This document shows, in pieces, positions 21,514 through 33,616 of a stretch of 64,000 nucleotides of DNA. The stretch comes from Taxawa tesnikishii (nom. ined.). Taxonomy: Eukaryota; Ascomycota; Dothideomycetes; Dothideales. The stretch covers positions 310,001 through 374,000 of the forward strand of contig JAPDRO010000015.1 in NCBI GenBank assembly GCA_030247885.1, in the 5' to 3' direction. The number at the start of each line of letters is the position of its first letter. Position 1 is the first letter of the stretch. Both the position numbers and the translations under genes were made by a program. The notes beneath the pieces were generated by a model that had not been told where the DNA came from, did not search any database, and saw only the letters and a list, made by a program, of their open reading frames with translations.

Positions 21514-23918
21514 ATGCATCAACCACGCCTCCTCTTCCTAGACGCCTACGACTCTTTCAGCAACAACATCATAGCTCTGTTGCACGATGTCTTACAAGCT
21601 TCAATCACCGCCATAAAAATCGATGATCCGCGGTTCCTCCAAAATCGCCCCGTCTTCCACGCATTCCTCCAGACCTTCGATGCCGTCGTTGCCGGCCCCG
21701 GTCCCGGCAATCCACGGAACCCAGCAGATGTCGGCCTGATTGAAGAACTCTGGGGTCAACCAGAGAAAAGCCTATCTCCAGTTTTGGGTATCTGTCTCGG
21801 CTTCCAGAGCCTAGCCATCGCATTCGGAGCGCGTGTGGAGCAATTACTCGAACCGCGCCATGGCTTTGTAACCCCCATTACACACCGTGGGCGCTCATTG
21901 TTCCAAGATGCTGGGATTGTGGAAGCGACGCAATATCACTCCCTGCACGTTCGACTTTCTCAAGACCAGCAGGTGTCAGAGGATCTGTGGCGGCCGACAC
22001 AGAGCTGTCCCTGCCTGGAGCCACTGGCTTGGGATCTCTCAGACCCGGCCAATGGACCCGTACTAATGGCCATGAAGCACGTTGAAAAGCCCTTCTGTGG
22101 CGTCCAGTATCATCCAGAGTCGATCTGCACGAACGGTGAAGCGAGCCGTGTAATTCGGAACTGGTGGACCGAGGCTTCTGCGCGGTTGCTGAACCGCGCT
22201 GTATCTGCGAAACTGCGTCCAGGGGTTTTTGGAGAAATGGCTTTGAGCTCTGATTCTGGGTACAACAGCGCAAGTTCTAGATCATCATTTGAGGCGCAGG
22301 GGTGTCCGGCGGTCAGGATTTCTGCATCATTCAGCGGCTTGGGGACGGAGGATGATATCGGAGACGATGTTGCTTCCGATGTAGGACTACCCCTTGTCGT
22401 TCACTGGAAATGCGCCGATACTTCGGCGAACATGGAAGCTGCAGACATATTGAACCTGCTCCAGGACGTCAGCAGCAATACAGTTCTGCTAGAATCCGGG
22501 ACGCGTAACGGGGAGTCTGTACAGCCCGACACCGGCCGGTTCAGTATAATGGCCTGTATGGGCGAGAGAACACCGGATCTACGCTACTACACGAACAGAA
22601 ACTGGCTGGAGTCTACTCTCTCTACCAACTCAAAGTCGTGCACGGGAACAATGACCGACGTCTGGACCGAAATGGAAGATTTTGTAGCAGCTCACTGTGC
22701 GGTTGACGGACCCGTGGATGTTCCATTTTGGGGAGGACTAGTTGGCTTCATCTCGTACGAGGCGGGACTTGAAACAATCGACGTCGCGCCCCCAACGAAG
22801 GGTGAAACCAGACCGGATGTGTGGTTTCGGTACGTGGACAGGAGCGTAGTGATTGATCATTGGGAGAAGCGGTTTTACGTGCAAAGCATCAAGAAAGATG
22901 ATTCAAGATGGGTGAACGAAAGCGAGCAGCTGCTCAGAGGTTTGTTTGAATCTGCTACAAGGAAACAGATGGTAAACGTGAAGGGGGCCGCAAAAGACAG
23001 AAGCACGGCCTTTGATGCTGGAAAAGAGCATCCGGAAACAAGTGGTCCTCTTCCCCTGGAGTATTGCGACAAAGTGCGCCTCTGCCAGTCCTACATCCGC
23101 GCAGGCTCTTCATACGAACTCTGCCTCACAGACCAATCGCTCCTTCGCTTTCCTCCCCAGTCACACTCCCCGTCTCCCTGGCAGCTATACCAACGTCTCC
23201 GATGTCTGAACCCAGCACCTTTTGGTGCATATCTTCGCTTCCGGAATGAGGAAAGGGGCCAACAAGAAGATGATGAAGTAACGATCCTTAGCAGCAGTCC
23301 CGAGCGCTTCCTATCTTGGTCCCGCTCCGGTCGCTGCCAGTTCCGACCCATCAAAGGCACGGTTAAGAAGAGTGGAGATATGAGTCGCGAGAAGGCAGAG
23401 GCCATCTTGAGCAGCAAGAAAGAACGTGCCGAAAACTTGATGATAGTAGATCTGATCCGACATGATCTGCACGGCGTGGTCGGTTCGGGGAACGTGGAGG
23501 TGGAGAAGCTAATGACGATCGAGGAGTATGAGACGGTGTTTCAGCTGGTTTCTGTGATCGAAGGCAAACTGCCCGAAGGGGGAACAAGTCCGGGATTGAG
23601 GTACTAGCTTCCTCACTGCCGCCTGGGTCTATGACTGGAGCGCCGAAGAAACGATCGTGTGAGCTGCTGACGGAGATAGAGGGCCGCAAGCCTCGCGGCA
23701 TATATAGTGGGGTGCTCGGATACTTGGATGTGGGTGGGGGCGGTGATTTCTCTGTCGTGATCAGGACTGCGTATAGGTGGTCGAGTAAGGGCTCTTGGAG
23801 GATTGGAGCCGGAGGTGCGGTGACTGCGCTCAGTGAGCCGGAGGCGGAGCTGGACGAGATGATGGCCAAGAGAGATAGTTCTCTTAGAGCCATGCTGTGT
23901 GCACGCTCGGACACTTGA
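21514..23918 (+). CDS. aminodeoxychorismate synthase, fused PabA-PabB
   Basis: Makes 4-amino-4-deoxychorismate from chorismate and glutamine, the first step towards p-aminobenzoate and folate. The N-terminal glutamine amidotransferase (residues 1 to about 225) shows GPGPGNPRNPADVGL, the nucleophile Cys in LGICLGFQSLAIAFG and the His-Glu pair in GVQYHPESI. The PabB half shows SYELCLTDQS, SSSPERFLSWSRSG, FRPIKGTVKKSGDMSR and MIVDLIRHDLHG. The frame breaks at the G run 23592-23594: one frame ends SPGLRY at 23607, while the next continues SLPPGSMTGAPKKRSCELL and IYSGVLGYLDVGGGGDFSVV to a stop at 23918. One extra G joins them exactly as in the family. ATG 21514 is preferred because the amidotransferase begins right after it. 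About 801 aa. Confidence 0.93.
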
Positions 23919-23924
23919 ATTGAG

Positions 23925-24439
23925 TCAGTCATCTATCAGACGGATGAACATTGGCTGAGATACCTCTTGACGCATTCTGATGAAGATGTCTGCGTAGAGG
24001 TTGAGGTCGTACAAGGTCAGCGCAGACGTATGCTGTAGCATGCCTATCAGGGCATCCATTGCTTGGTGGCATTGCGCTAGGTCATTCTCAACCGGCCCGT
24101 ACTCGCTGGCGGACCCCCATGGCCCGTCCAATTCCCGGTTTTCAGGTCATCCCGCAGCTGCCGCATCTCTGCCACAAGGCCTACATCATGGCGGAGAGTC
24201 GGTCCTGCAAGCAGGTCCGAGAGGCACCTAGGGCGCTTGAGCCGCCGCCAGTGCCGCAGGCAGCGAAGATCCAGCTCCCTCAACTTCTCTGCCAGATCTA
24301 TGGAGTGATTCATTAATCTTGTGTATGCAGTTATGAGCAGAAGGTCACCATCCCCAAATGTTGAGAGGCGCGCAAGGTGGGCCCTCTGGTGAGGAGCGAG
24401 AGCAGGCGGGCAGCCAACAAGCTTGCTGTATACAGGCAT
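23925..24439 (-). CDS. small hypothetical helical protein, convergent with pabAB
   Basis: Encodes about 171 residues in two overlapping frames: 24439 down to about 24140 (MPVYSKLVGCPPALAPHQ, then LDLRCLRHWRRLKRPRCLS) and then ELDGPWGSASEYGPVENDLA to LYADIFIRMRQEVSQPMF with a stop at 23925. Adding one base in the T run 24139-24142 joins them. Mostly alpha-helical and charged, no signal peptide or membrane segment, no family recognised. It ends only six bases from the pabAB stop on the other strand. Confidence 0.5.
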
Positions 24440-27400
24440 TTTGAGGAGATAGTGGTAGTGAAGAAGTTAGTTTGCCTTTCGTTAGTACGTTAAAAGCGAA
24501 GGAACATGAAGAGAGGAAAATTGATAGGTTTTACCGGTGAAGGAGGAGATTTGGTGACGGGAGAGCTTCGGAGATAGCCGCCGTAACTTCTCTTGCACGT
24601 AGAATGGGCTAGATAGGTGCCCATCACGATGCAGGGTGATCAGAAGACGTTTGGGCCTCGTCAATAAGATCTTCAGTCGATGATACTCATCTTGTCGACT
24701 GTACAGTCGCAAGGTGAAACCAGCACAGATCGTATTGTTCTCGAAAGTTGTCCGACTCCTTACCCAAACTATACCAATTCAGAGGCCTATCCAGGTCCCT
24801 GTATCCGTTTAGTATAGGTGATGAACATACACACACGTCTAGCGGCGAGCAGCATTGTCCGACGCTACGAAAAGCTGCGGTTCTTATAAGGCCCTGGCAG
24901 CAACAGTACAGATTTTTCGACCTCCAATGGTGATTGTACAGCGCTGCGCGTCTGGAACGAGACCTTACAAAAGTGATGGCCTGCAGAGGTCCGTAATGGA
25001 ATTGTGCAGCACTGAAAGGATGGCGGAAGGGCCACTGGCCAAACTTGCCTTTCTATAGTTGTTCCACACCATTTTGACTGCCTCGACTGGAATACCAGGA
25101 GCAGGGGTATCTTCTGAACGTCCGTAGCATGCAGGAAAACCTACATTTCAAGGCAGATGAGATATGATGAGGGGCTTGCGATTTCTGCGCAAAGAACGGC
25201 AAAAAGAGGAGTGGCTGCTTGCGCTCTAACTAGCGGATTCTTTCACAAGGGGGATTGAACTATGAGCTCTGGAGTAACACGTTAGCGTATACGTCACGCA
25301 CAAGTCAAGCATGTCACGGTGCTTGTGCTCTGCCGCCCTGCCCCTACGTTAGTAGTTAGTATGTTGAATACGACCACATCACCAAGATGTAGAAGGTCTG
25401 GGGACGAAACGAACGCCAGTTTCTAACTCTTAAATAATTTTGCCAGAGGGATCCCTCTTTCTGCACAAAATGTAGCGGCGCACCTGTTCGCTGAGATCAA
25501 GCCTGGCAACAGGCCGGCCGGCAGGTTGCGACCAGCCGCACTTGCAAGCAGCTAGCTGCTAACTACTAGTTTGCTTATGTGCACAACCCGCGCTGACTGC
25601 TTGCCTTTCTGCTGATAGTTTGCGCTCGGTCGCAATCCAAACCCATGAGGACGGTCTAGCAATCGAGCAACAGCCAATTGGGAGCATTTATTGCTACAAA
25701 GTCGCTGCAACAACATGAAGATTACTTACCCTGTACGTCTGTTGCACGGGTGCAATGCCAGTTCGTTGTTTGAGCCAGAGCCTTTCGGGAGAGCTCACTG
25801 CGACAAGAAATGCTGCTGCGACAAGAACACTACTTATGATTTGATATTCTCGTGCGGCGTAAAAGCTGCAAAAGAGTAGTTTCAAGGAGATAGGAAGCAT
25901 AACAATGGACTCACAGCTTCTGAGCAGAAGGAACGCGAGGAAAAAGGAGAGGAGGAACTTGCGGACCAACGTGCGGATTACCACGCAAGCTCGAGCTGGG
26001 GATTGAACGAGTGACCTGAGATGCGGATTAGTTGTCTGTGACGTGTGAGTTGCATGCTGTAGTGTATCACGTTAGTGCCTGCTCTGCCTGGCCACCTATA
26101 AGCCCGTTAGCATGCGACTGCGCCATCGCGCAGAAGGTCTATTTCCGGAATTGACCACAATAGACAGGATGCTGCCTTCAGGGCTAGATGTCAAATAGTT
26201 TAGCTGCAAACTGCTCCCATCATTGCGCGTGTTCTCGCACGGCTTCGTGGTTGCAGGAGCAGGCTATACAACCACGCTACCACAGCAGTATGTACAAGAA
26301 ATGGATACGCTCAACGAGAGGAAGGAGAGAACACCTACGATATGCTTACCATCGGCTGAGAAACCCATAACAGACTGTTGTTGTTCTGCATTGCAACGGT
26401 GGACGTAGCGAATGTAGGGGCTTGGCGAAGCTCGATGATTCCCGCGAAGGCACAACTCCTCCGTCAGCGTTGTTTTCCCTCCTTTCCCCCACCAACACAA
26501 CGCCATCACTCACCACAATCGAAGGTATGCGAAAGTGTTTGTCTTTTTACGAGCGATCCTCCCAGTATCATCGTGCATTGGTAAGAGAAGCGCAGAGAGG
26601 GAGTGTGTGTCCCTGCACCACTCTCGCCCTTGTACTCACTCGTGCGCGACAGTGGACGTGCTCGCCGCTGCTGAGAATCAGAACAGCGATTGTCCGTGCA
26701 TGTCCGAGCAGCGCAGAAGGCTCTGCAGTGCACTTCCGCTGTCTTTGCCGCCATCTTTGCAGAGAAGGTTAGCTGATCCTTCGCACTCATAGTCTTGTTC
26801 TGCAAACAAAACCACGAGACAGACCAATACCCCTTACCTTCCGACATACCCAAGCACAATGGGTTTCCTGTGAGCTTACGCGCCTGGCAATGATACCCGA
26901 AGGCCAGTACTAACGGTATGGTAGCGGCAAGCTCTACTACCTCCTGTGCGCGCTGTGCACACCCGGCCCCACGCTCTCGGCCTTGCCAGATGGCGATGAG
27001 CGTCCAAACCGTCGTGTCCACCACCGCCGTCGCCAGCCGTCAGGAAGGTAAGACATACGCTCCACATCAATACTTCAGATGACACTTACTGACGGTTGCC
27101 AGCATGACAACGGCAATCGCGGCCTGAGTCCTTCGTGGCTCATGCAATGCAAGAAATCTCTCACCAGCGAACCCAGCGGCCATCATTTTCACGATACGCC
27201 GGCGGAGCTTTTCCAGCAACCTTCCTGTCAACAAGCATTTCGACATTGGGGCGAAGGATTGCAGGGGCAGAAATTGGGAGTAATCGGTACAGTGGCATGG
27301 CTTACACCAACGGCCCGATTACGGTCGGCGCCAATGTCGTGAAATGGATGCCTTTCTCTGATGAACTGCTCTCGGACAACGACTATTGTTTGTATCATTG

Positions 27401-28989
27401 CACGTAGCTCCTTCATGGGTGCTTCGGTCATGATGACACAACTTGGACATGAAGCTTTGGAGGGTAAGCGTCATCTGGGGCCGCCATCTCACCAATCATT
27501 ACTCAGGAGCGCACCCAACTAGCATCGCCAGAGCTGGACCGCTGATTGTCATGATTGTTCGCAAGCGCTTTCGATGATTGCCTAAGGTGCTGCCGTGGGT
27601 CAGTTGTTGCAGGCCCGCTACAACAAGGGCAGAGCATTGGGGGCAATAACATGCATTAACCCCTTTTTACCCTGTCAAATGCTGACAAGGAATGGTTTTT
27701 CTCTGTTCACATGCAAATGCAGACTTCGTAATGTTGCAACAACGTTCACGCTTTCTCAGATATGCAAATTTGAACGTCGTATGTCGCTAGGGCCGCCATA
27801 GTTGGTAACAGTTGGTTGATGCTGCAAGTAGCCAACACCGCCAAGATTGTGACGCCGAACCACTATAGTCGGTTGAGCCATTTTGAGCCGTTGTTCTTGA
27901 GGTGAAGTAGTGAGCTAGGTATTGGAGGTCCGCGGTGACAAATACGGCAGAGCCACTGTTCTGCCAAGGACTGACCGTTGTTTGTGTCCATGCAAGACGC
28001 CGATTGTGTACATGTGGCAGCAGGGATTGCACTGTCAGCCATGCAGCGTTGGAGGGCTTGAGCTTACTGGCTCCGCGACAGCCTATAACAGCCTGAAGAT
28101 TCCACATCTGAGTAGCAGAATGAAGACCGGATCTTTGAGATACAATAGCACAAGGAAGATCGTGCAGTATGGTTTTAGAGATGCCGCAAGTGAGCCGGTG
28201 GTTTGATGTCCTCCGGAGCAAGCATGACAAAAAGCGTTTGCATGACTCCGCAGGCGTCGTGGTCCGTTTGTGGGCTCTCTGCGGGCTTGCAGACAGCACC
28301 CAAACGGTCATTATGTGCCATCCCCTCTACCACATCTCCAGCGCTCACTGATATAGCAAAAGGCAATCCAGAGGTAGAGCAGGACAATCTGATCCTTCTA
28401 CTTCCTGCTGCAGCGCTGTATAGACTGTGATAGTGTGCATATCGTAACGGGTGTTGTGTCAGGTGCAAAAATGTAGCAGACGCTGCTGTGGATCGAACCC
28501 GGGGACATTGAGCAAAATGAAGCGCTCACGTCCCGAAGGTACGTATGTGCGTTGCCCACAGGTACATCTCGAAGAGCGGGATCTCTCTAGATTAAGTTAG
28601 CACGGTTCTTGAATGGAATGAGCACGGAACGATAACGATTGAGGCAGTTGGCAGTGTGGTCGGCGACGGTGACCCGGGTAAACCGGATTCGTGGCAGCAG
28701 CAGCTTGGGGTGATGGGAACCCCTAGTTTAATTAGTTATAAACGCTTATGCCATAATGCTGCATTCCCGGGCATGTGCTCGAAGCTGTAAAGTTGACACC
28801 CTCGCCACATCACGCGCACAATCATCACGCATACTGCACGTTCTCACTTACCCTGCTCCATAACCATACCAACCACCACACCAACTCAAACGCGTACCTC
28901 CATAGGCACTCTCTGACAAAGAGCATCTACAACCCCTTTTTCTCTCCCCTCCAGCAAACGTCACCGGCAACAATGCGGCCAGACAAGGT
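24440..28989. other. gene-poor island, left part
   Basis: About 4.5 kb in which I recognise no gene on either strand. The frames present (for example 26506-27024 and 27787-28311, both minus) lack family features. Short stretches near 25255, 25998 and 28488 resemble T-arm sequences of tRNA genes but do not fold. This looks like old, decayed accessory DNA. Confidence 0.5.
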
Positions 28990-29420
28990 AGCAAGCAGCG
29001 ACCAGCTGCACCTCGCGACAACGGCATTTGGCCATCATATAATCTCCACCAGCAAGGCCTTCCGCCACCAGGGGAAGGTTGTCTCGATCGAACATAGACG
29101 CGCCGTCGACTTCTGCGCCTTCGGTAGCACCATGGGGCGCCTTTACCCACGCAACAGCTTCGGCCGCAGCACCTCCACCAACCTCTGGTACCACCCACAG
29201 AGGCGCTTCGCCGTCATCAGAACGATAGACCTCGTCTTCTCCTCTCCCTCGTAGGCGGCGGACTGGTCGCAGCATCCGTGTCAACGCCATCTCATCTGGT
29301 TATACGGACAATGCCCTCAGCTGTGTCCTAGCCCTTGACGCCCGGAAGCGTATCTGGATCGACAACACTCCCCAGAAGCGTATGACTGTATCAGCCCCAC
29401 CCCAGGGGACAACAGGAGGT
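28990..29420. other. gene-poor island, coding-like segment of unknown nature
   Basis: The plus strand reads MRPDKVASSDQLHLATTAFG and on to RFAVIRTIDLVFSSPS at 29254. Base composition is rather coding-like, but I recognise nothing. Confidence 0.3.
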
Positions 29421-29429
29421 CGCAGTATT

Positions 29430-29670
29430 GAAGAAGCGTGTGCAAGAGATGGAGGCTGCAATCTCGAAGTTACGCGAGACGCAAGCGGAGCCAAACTCGC
29501 CCCAACCTGCGCGAAAACAAAGAGGACATCGACGACCGTAGCATCTTCGTCGGCAACATCGACTACGGCGCAGGCCTCGAAAAGATCCAAGGCCGCAGGA
29601 GCATCGATTGCATCACCACCCATTTCGACAAGATCATGGATCATCCGAAGGGATACGCGTCCATGAACAC
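29430..29670 (+). pseudogene. decayed copy of a PABP2-type RNA-binding (RRM) gene
   Basis: Two frames together resemble the start of fungal poly(A)-binding protein 2-like proteins. The first gives a coiled-coil-like VQEMEAAISKLRETQAEP; the second, one base shifted, gives NKEDIDDRSIFVGNIDYGAG, where SIFVGNIDY is RNP2 of an RRM preceded by the usual acidic DIDDR, and then FDKIMDHPKGYASMN, matching the D-K-x-G-HPKGYAYVEF segment. After this the match is lost: RNP1, the rest of the RRM and the Arg/Gly tail are not found, and the region between RNP2 and HPKGYAS is too short and divergent. I judge it a decayed duplicate rather than the working gene. Confidence 0.55.
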
Positions 29671-32600
29671 CCTCTTCGCATACGTTCCTGGCCGTTGGCC
29701 CCAGGAAGGAGAACCTGGGTTACAAGAAACCACCCTCAGCGACGGATTCCACCTCTCAGTGGTGCTGGGGACTAGTACCCTCTGCCTCATGGCGAGCGGA
29801 AGCCAAGAGAGATCCACAAGTCAAGCTCGAGCAGCGGAAGGCAAGCCAACACCGACGTATCGTAGGATGACATCCGCTGATGTTGAAGCCAGCATCCTCG
29901 TTAGCACCGTCAGCAGGCAACATCCCTTGACCACCGATGGCCTTCCGCACCAGCTTGCATGATCACTAGACCAAGAAAGAGTAGAGAATGTTCGACCGGA
30001 TAGCGGACACCGCACGGTCACCAGCATCACCATGAGCGTCGAGCGTTGCAACAATTCCACCTTAGTGGAACGCGACGTCGTCAGCGTTCCGGGCTCGACT
30101 GTCGCCATGTACGAGCTGAATGGCAAGACTATCTCTGGGGCGCATGTCAAAGAGGGCATCGGGGAATAGCACCACGCCGCGTGGATATCAAAACGGCCGT
30201 CGGAATGGATAAGCGCGTTCACGTCAAGTATTTCTGACCAGGCCAATGGCAAAGACCCAGTTTTCCATTTCGACCTGGGCTCTACCGCTTTGCTTTCGGC
30301 CTACACTCCAGTGACCTCAACCGTTTCGTCCACTTTAGTCCGGAGCTTCTTCGCTGGCACGAAGTACAGCAGATCCAAGATGCCATGGGCATGCAGAAGC
30401 TTATCACGGAGCGATGCAACAGCTGTCGTGGACCTTCTTCGCCGGCACCGAACACCAAATCGCGAATATCTAAGGCTAGAGGCCTCATTGTCGTCTTGAG
30501 ATCGTTGCGCCAAGCGACCATCAAGTTCCTAAAGGAACAAATTGCGTAGAAGGAGATGCTCCAGGAGAAAGCGACGAAAGAGTTTGAGATCAGCGACAGC
30601 GACTTCGAGTCGATGTACCCGAACGCTGTCAAGCACACGACCGGAGAACGACTCTACAGCCTAGCACGCGGGGGCACATGAGTGCGGCTCCTGACGTTCG
30701 GCAGGCCTTGCCAGAAAAGCGCGCCTCGACGGTGAAGAGCTGGATCTGGAGCAACAGCTACACCACATAGTAATCGACAAAGCTGGACTCGTACCCTGTT
30801 AGGTACAAACGATGACCTTTGCGAGCAGGGTCTATCGAGTTTCCCATCGAGCTAAAACAGACCCGGAAGGAAAACCGGATAACAAACCAGCTCCAGCGAA
30901 AGACTCGCACCTCTACGCGGTGCTGGAGATCAATCCTTATCACGAAGGAAAGGAGCCAAGATGAGTCCATGAGCCATGTGAAGGGACCACGCCATATCCA
31001 GCTACGTTCGAGCAAGCCGCAGCCCTCATGTCCTGGTAGGGTAGCTGGAGAAGCGCAGCGTTGACGGCTCGGATTTTGTGCAGCAGTAGCAAAACGGGCC
31101 AATTCGCGCTTAGCAAAAACAGCTGCAGTGTCTCTCAACCAGAGAGAACACGGGTCCGTGGTCTGTTTCGAAAAAGGACGGAGTGCCTGGAACCGACATA
31201 CGGCAGCAAGCTTAACATCGACCGCTTCAGTGCAACTGGAACAGACCAGCAGCACATATCCGACAGTGCCGCTGCCGATATCCCAGGAACAGTAGCTTTG
31301 CTGCCGGATGAGATGAACAGGGAATACTGCAATACTAGCCCTCGCTTCATCCGCCTAAGAGCGCTGGATCTCTACTCCAATCTCAAGGATCCGGCAAAGT
31401 TAATCCTGCTTCTCGCGAAAGGGACATTGCTTGGTCGTAGTGACAGGGCCTCACTGTCGCTTCGATGATTAATGACATCCGGGAAGAATAACACGCCAAG
31501 AAGAAAGTGTATTTATGCAGTCAATCCAGCCGAGCCTTTTGCTTCCAGTCTTCGGTTCTTGCTTTTGATGTCCTTAGGCCAAATGTGCTCGAACAACTTG
31601 GATCGCAAGGGAGACCTCTATGATCCATTCATAGCTGCGAGACCTGATGGATTGACGCAACGAAGCATTTTGGGACGTTGCTACAATCCTCACCCGGCTT
31701 TGGCTCACATCTTCGTGGTGCAATAGTTGTCAGCAGCGTTGCATACGCTGGAGAGGCCAGACGAAGCGCGTCACCGCCGGTAAAGGTGCTCAATGCAGGG
31801 GCCATCGGTCAATACTTTGCCATGACATGATCAAGGGATGCGTCGAGAGGCGACACCGGCAAAAGAGTGCTCGTTGTGCTCAAAGCTTTCAATTGGTAAC
31901 TCGGAGTCGGGACCGTACCGAGAGCTATCGTCATGATGACAAACATGAGCGGGTGTGCTTCTCTTGTTCACGCTGCGTGTGATGGAAGATCTGTGAGGCG
32001 GAGCAAGGTGTTTGGAGATCGCGTATGGGAGCCAGGAGGGATCCGAGGAATTGCAACCAGAGGAATGGAGCACAGCCATCGCCGGGACCAGAATGGAGCT
32101 GAAACTGGAGCTGGAACTGGAACCAGGAATGAAAAACAGGATGTTTCAGAAGCGGCTTCGACTGAAAACCTCCGTTCCATGGAACCAGGAAAGTGCAACA
32201 ACCCGGCCCGGTCCTTGCCAGAACAACCGCCCGTTAATTGTCTTGTGTGAAGGAAGAAACTGAAAAAAATGGTTTGCGTCAAGCCCTCTTGCTAGTGAAG
32301 GGTCGAAAACCGCATCAAGCTCTCTTCACTACACAGACACAGAAAAACTGTGCTTTGAGCTATCTTCGTGCATGATAGAGAAAGGACAGGAGAGAGGAGA
32401 TGCGGAACTCTTGCGAACCTTGAACATCCCAAGAAAATCTGTCGAATCTTGCGAGCGGTCTTACGGTAGGGTGGCCCTACCTGCCGGCTCTGAGTACGCC
32501 GGGCACTCATCAACGTTGCAAACGGGCACGCACACCGTTGTTAAAAGAGTGTACGAGGACAAAAAATCAGTAATTCAACCGTATTGATTCCTTTTTCTCT

Positions 32601-32769
32601 CGCTTGCTCACCAAAGCAAGGCGACCGCATGTCGTCACGCGGTAAAGGGTATCGCAGAATCAGCGGCCAACTCCCAACCCATTATGCTCAGTCTTGCGCC
32701 GAGTATGCATATGCAGTATCATGAACCGTCATCAACAACCGTGTAACCTTCTTCAAATCATCCGTCTCT
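29671..32769. other. gene-poor island, right part
   Basis: Several coding-like fragments occur on the plus strand, such as STLVERDVVSVPGSTVAMY (around 30057-30115) and KEFEISDSDFESMYPNAVKH (around 30570-30630), each closed by stops and in different frames. None belongs to a family I know. The mixture suggests broken host genes or element remains. Confidence 0.4.
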
Positions 32770-33616
32770 TTACCAGAACAATCTACGGATCATGAAGACC
32801 ATAATGAAGACGACGAAGATGATCAGTCCCGCTATGAGGCCGTACTGCGAGATTGTCAGCATCCGTACACACCATTCGCCTTGACTCTTGTGCTGCCGAA
32901 GCAATCTGTGTGGTTGTCGATACCTGTTGCAGAAGCAGTTGCCAGTTGATACGGACTGCGGCACGCTTGTACTTCTTGCTGCTCTCTCTCAAGTCGCTGC
33001 TCATGCTCGACATCTTGTCCAAACTGTCACCACGATATAGCAGATCCTCCAAATTCTTCGACATGATCTGGGTCGTCTCTTTCAACTGTGCGTTGACCTT
33101 GTCAAGGTTGTTCGAAGCGCGAGGGTTTTCGTAGGACTTCTTCGAGCGCTGAACAAAGGTATCGAACTCGTTGAAAGCGTAAGGGCGCAGGTCACCGCGG
33201 CGATAATCGTTGGGCTTGTGGGTGCTGAGGAATTCCGAGGCGATATCGTCAAGGTACATCGCGGCAAGCTCTTTGGGGAATGAGCGCTCGGTGATCGCGA
33301 AGAAAACAAGGTCCTCGGGACGGTAGTAGCTACCCGCTTTAAGCAATGCCGTTGTCAAGAGCGGTACTGTCGCACTTACTGGATCTTGTAGTCGCCGGTC
33401 TCGATAGCCGCGCGAGGCTCGGACGTGGTGTTCATGCGACGAATGAGTTGGCGAATCTCGCCCTTGGTCTTCTCGAGCTCGCTAGCGGACTGCCCATGGA
33501 TGTTACTCAATCCGGCCGACACGACAATCATCACCTGCTCGTACCTGGTTGTTCTCGATTGACGCGAACAGCATCAGACCGTCCAAGCGGACAATTTGAG
33601 TGCTGTAGATCGGCAT
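32770..33616 (-). CDS. SEC22: Sec22, R-SNARE of ER-Golgi transport
   Basis: Membrane-fusion SNARE on ER-Golgi vesicles. Four exons, 33616-33545, 33489-33380, 33329-32924 and 32844-32770, introns of 55, 50 and 79 bp, give 220 aa, the expected length. The longin domain runs from MPIYSTQIVRLDGLMLFA through RPEDLVFFAITERSFPKELA to about residue 130. The SNARE helix holds NLDKVNAQLKETTQIMSKN and LLYRGDSLDKM, where the Arg is the zero-layer residue. The last exon is just the membrane anchor YGLIAGLIIFVVFIMVFMI with the short RRLFW end. Every splice site is in frame without corrections. Confidence 0.96.

Noticed and set aside
28470-28545. Possible tRNA on the minus strand (TTCGATCC motif)
   Set aside because: The T stem does not pair and no anticodon or D arm can be formed.
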